From assembly GCA_012841995.1 (NCBI GenBank), contig DUTQ01000354.1:1-6516 (forward strand): DNA of 6,516 nucleotides, read 5' to 3'. The notes under the pieces were generated by a model, which was not told where the DNA came from, made no database searches, and saw only the letters and a program-made list of their open reading frames with translations. The translations under genes and the position numbers were made by a program. The first letter of the stretch is position 1. Every line of letters starts with the position of its first letter. The DNA comes from Thermoanaerobacterales bacterium (GTDB lineage: Bacteria > Bacillota > Thermosediminibacteria > Thermosediminibacterales > Tepidanaerobacteraceae). Positions 5,740 through 6,516 of this stretch are shown here, in pieces.

Positions 5740-6378
5740 CTAGTTGCTTACCACACTGTGTTTAAGGCTCTGTATCATATGTTGAACACGCGGTATAAGG
5801 CAAACTACAAGGCATATAAGACTGTCTGTGCCAAGTACTAGACCGTTCACTAATATGGAATACACTATTGGGTTCATGCCTTCAGGAGCATATGAGCCAA
5901 AGAATATAACCCCAGAAAGAAAGCTGGAGAAAAAACGGCCAAATCCGCCTATTGCTATTCCCCATAGAATGTTTTTGCGTGAAAAACCGGCTAATCCTAA
6001 AGCGGCAAATGCTATAATATAGTCAAGCATAACTTGTACCGGATGAAGTATGTATGGATCCTGTATGAGCTGCAACACACCGCAGGCAGCCCCTGCCACA
6101 ACACCAGCAGCAGGTCCAAATATATATGCATATATAAATATGGGCAGCATACTAACTAATGTTATGGAACCTCCTTGAGGCCAACGGTATAGACGAATAT
6201 AGGACAGAACGAATGCTATTGCTACACATAGGCCTCCATAAACAATGGCCTTTGTTGTAAACTTCGCCTTGGGACCTAGGATAAAAAACAGTATTGCAAA
6301 TAACACAAGGGCCCCAAGAATGGAAAGTGTAGTTGGAGTAAGCTCTGTTAGCCCAACAAATATTTCAGAGATTTCCAT
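5740..6378 (-). CDS. thiT: Thiamine-binding S component of an ECF transporter
   Basis: Membrane protein (212 aa) that binds thiamine and delivers it to the shared ECF module (EcfA, EcfA', EcfT), none of which is in this window. About seven hydrophobic segments are present, one N-terminal (16-35) that is extra compared with the roughly 180-190 aa ThiTs I recall. ThiT signatures: WPQGGSITLVSMLPIFIYAY (66-85), HPVQVMLDYIIAF (112-124), LSGVIFFGSYAPEGMNPIVYSILVNG (154-179). By alignment from memory to Lactococcus lactis ThiT, Tyr85, Tyr146 and Asn151 are kept (Y120, Y173, N178), Glu84 is Asp119, Trp133 is Phe160 and His125 is Ser152. The Asp and Phe forms are common in Bacillus-type ThiTs, but the Ser is less familiar. 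The ATG at 6378 follows GGAGGTG 5-6 bases upstream. The longer frame from 6438 would start inside the leader terminator and hairpin and is rejected. The upstream TPP riboswitch independently supports thiamine. Confidence 0.93.
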   Translation of the reverse strand: MEISEIFVGLTELTPTTLSILGALVLFAILFFILGPKAKFTTKAIVYGGLCVAIAFVLSYIRLYRWPQGGSITLVSMLPIFIYAYIFGPAAGVVAGAACGVLQLIQDPYILHPVQVMLDYIIAFAALGLAGFSRKNILWGIAIGGFGRFFSSFLSGVIFFGSYAPEGMNPIVYSILVNGLVLGTDSLICLVVCLIPRVQHMIQSLKHSVVSN

Positions 6379-6389
6379 TGTTTCACCTC

Positions 6390-6429
6390 CTCTCCAATGA
6401 TAAGAAAAACCTTCTAAACTTTTGGAGAG
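6390..6429 (-). promoter_or_regulatory. SD-proximal inverted repeat in the thiT leader
   Basis: On the minus strand CTCTCCAA (6422-6429) and TTGGAGAG (6390-6397) form a perfect 8-pair stem with a 24-base loop. The 3' arm overlaps the Shine-Dalgarno GGAGGTG (6384-6390) by one base. The CTCC of the 5' arm could alternatively pair with the SD itself. It lies after the TPP-controlled terminator, so it could tune translation of transcripts that escape attenuation. The structure is seen in the sequence; the role is inference. Confidence 0.45.
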
Positions 6430-6436
6430 TAGATGC

Positions 6437-6464
6437 AAAAAAGCCGCAACACAAGGAAGCGACT
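6437..6464 (-). terminator. TPP-riboswitch-controlled terminator in the thiT leader
   Basis: On the minus strand AGTCGC (6459-6464) pairs with GCGGCT (6442-6447), including one G-U pair, across an 11-base loop, followed by six T (6437-6442). The loop contains CTTCC (6455-6459), which is complementary to GGAAG (6472-6476) at the 3' end of the TPP aptamer. Formation of that alternative helix would disrupt the terminator, giving a ligand-OFF attenuator. The terminator stem is short, so termination may be partial. Confidence 0.72.
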
Positions 6465-6472
6465 CAACTTAC

Positions 6473-6516
6473 TTCCCTACGCTAGTATTATCTAGACAGG
6501 TTATGAGGGTCAGCAA
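6473..6516 (-). promoter_or_regulatory. TPP riboswitch (Thi-box), 3' part only
   Basis: The minus strand reads CTGACCCTC, then AACCTG, TCTAGATAATACTAG and CGTAGGGAA, which is the conserved 3' half of the TPP aptamer: the AACCTG element, the P4/P5 arm closed around ATAATA, and the CGTAGGGAA closing segment. The 5' half (GGGGUGC and GCUGAGA elements, P1 5' arm) lies beyond the right edge of the window, as does the promoter. A TPP switch upstream of thiT is a standard thiamine-uptake arrangement in Firmicutes. Binding of TPP should favour the terminator that follows. Confidence 0.92.

Noticed and set aside
6379..6438. Upstream ATG (6438) adding 20 residues to ThiT
   Set aside because: The added segment is the leader hairpin and SD; GGAGGTG directly precedes the ATG at 6378, and ThiT family N termini fit the shorter form.
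1..6516. CRISPR array, insertion sequence, tRNA, phage or toxin-antitoxin genes
   Set aside because: No regularly spaced repeats, transposase, integrase, tRNA cloverleaf or other such signature was found on either strand; the window is ordinary core metabolism and transport.

Overview
The window looks like chromosomal DNA from a low-GC, Gram-positive anaerobe of the Clostridia type. The evidence is AT-rich sequence, strong AGGAGG-type ribosome binding sites, frequent GTG/TTG starts, B. subtilis-style riboswitch control (purine and TPP) and a PurR-type operator. A FliK-like/FlhB-like gene pair suggests relatives with a flagellar system. The genus cannot be fixed from this sequence. No mobile element, CRISPR array, tRNA or rRNA is visible.

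Layout from left to right. (1) 1-84 is a short leader with several TATAAT boxes. (2) 85-1803 (+) encodes a complete ABC half-transporter of the MsbA/BmrA exporter type. (3) 1813-2670 (-) encodes FolD, convergent with the ABC gene and only 9 bases away. It lacks the Lys and Gln normally needed for the cyclohydrolase reaction. (4) 2805-4139 (-) encodes an AzgA-like (NCS2/COG2252) purine-base permease. A terminator between it and folD separates the two. (5) 4140-4506 is a divergent control region. Towards the permease it holds a guanine-type purine riboswitch with an intrinsic terminator, a consensus sigma-A promoter and a pair of inverted PurR boxes. Towards the right it holds a weaker promoter. 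(6) 4507-5715 (+) is a two-gene operon: a FliK-like protein with a recognisable C-terminal hook-length-control-like region, then a small stand-alone FlhB C-terminal-like protein (YlqH/FlhX type). (7) 5740-6378 (-) encodes the thiamine-binding S component ThiT of an ECF transporter. Its leader (6379-6516) holds an SD-proximal hairpin, an intrinsic terminator and the 3' half of a TPP riboswitch cut by the window edge.

The shared theme is one-carbon, purine and thiamine metabolism. The permease imports guanine or hypoxanthine and is apparently controlled twice: by PurR at initiation and by guanine at attenuation. FolD interconverts folate one-carbon units that feed purine synthesis. ThiT supplies thiamine under TPP control. 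The FliK-like/FlhX operon and the ABC exporter are unrelated to this theme. Most of the window is ordinary. The points most worth checking are the altered FolD active site, a small insertion in the purine aptamer, and the PurR operator shared with the divergent FliK-like operon.
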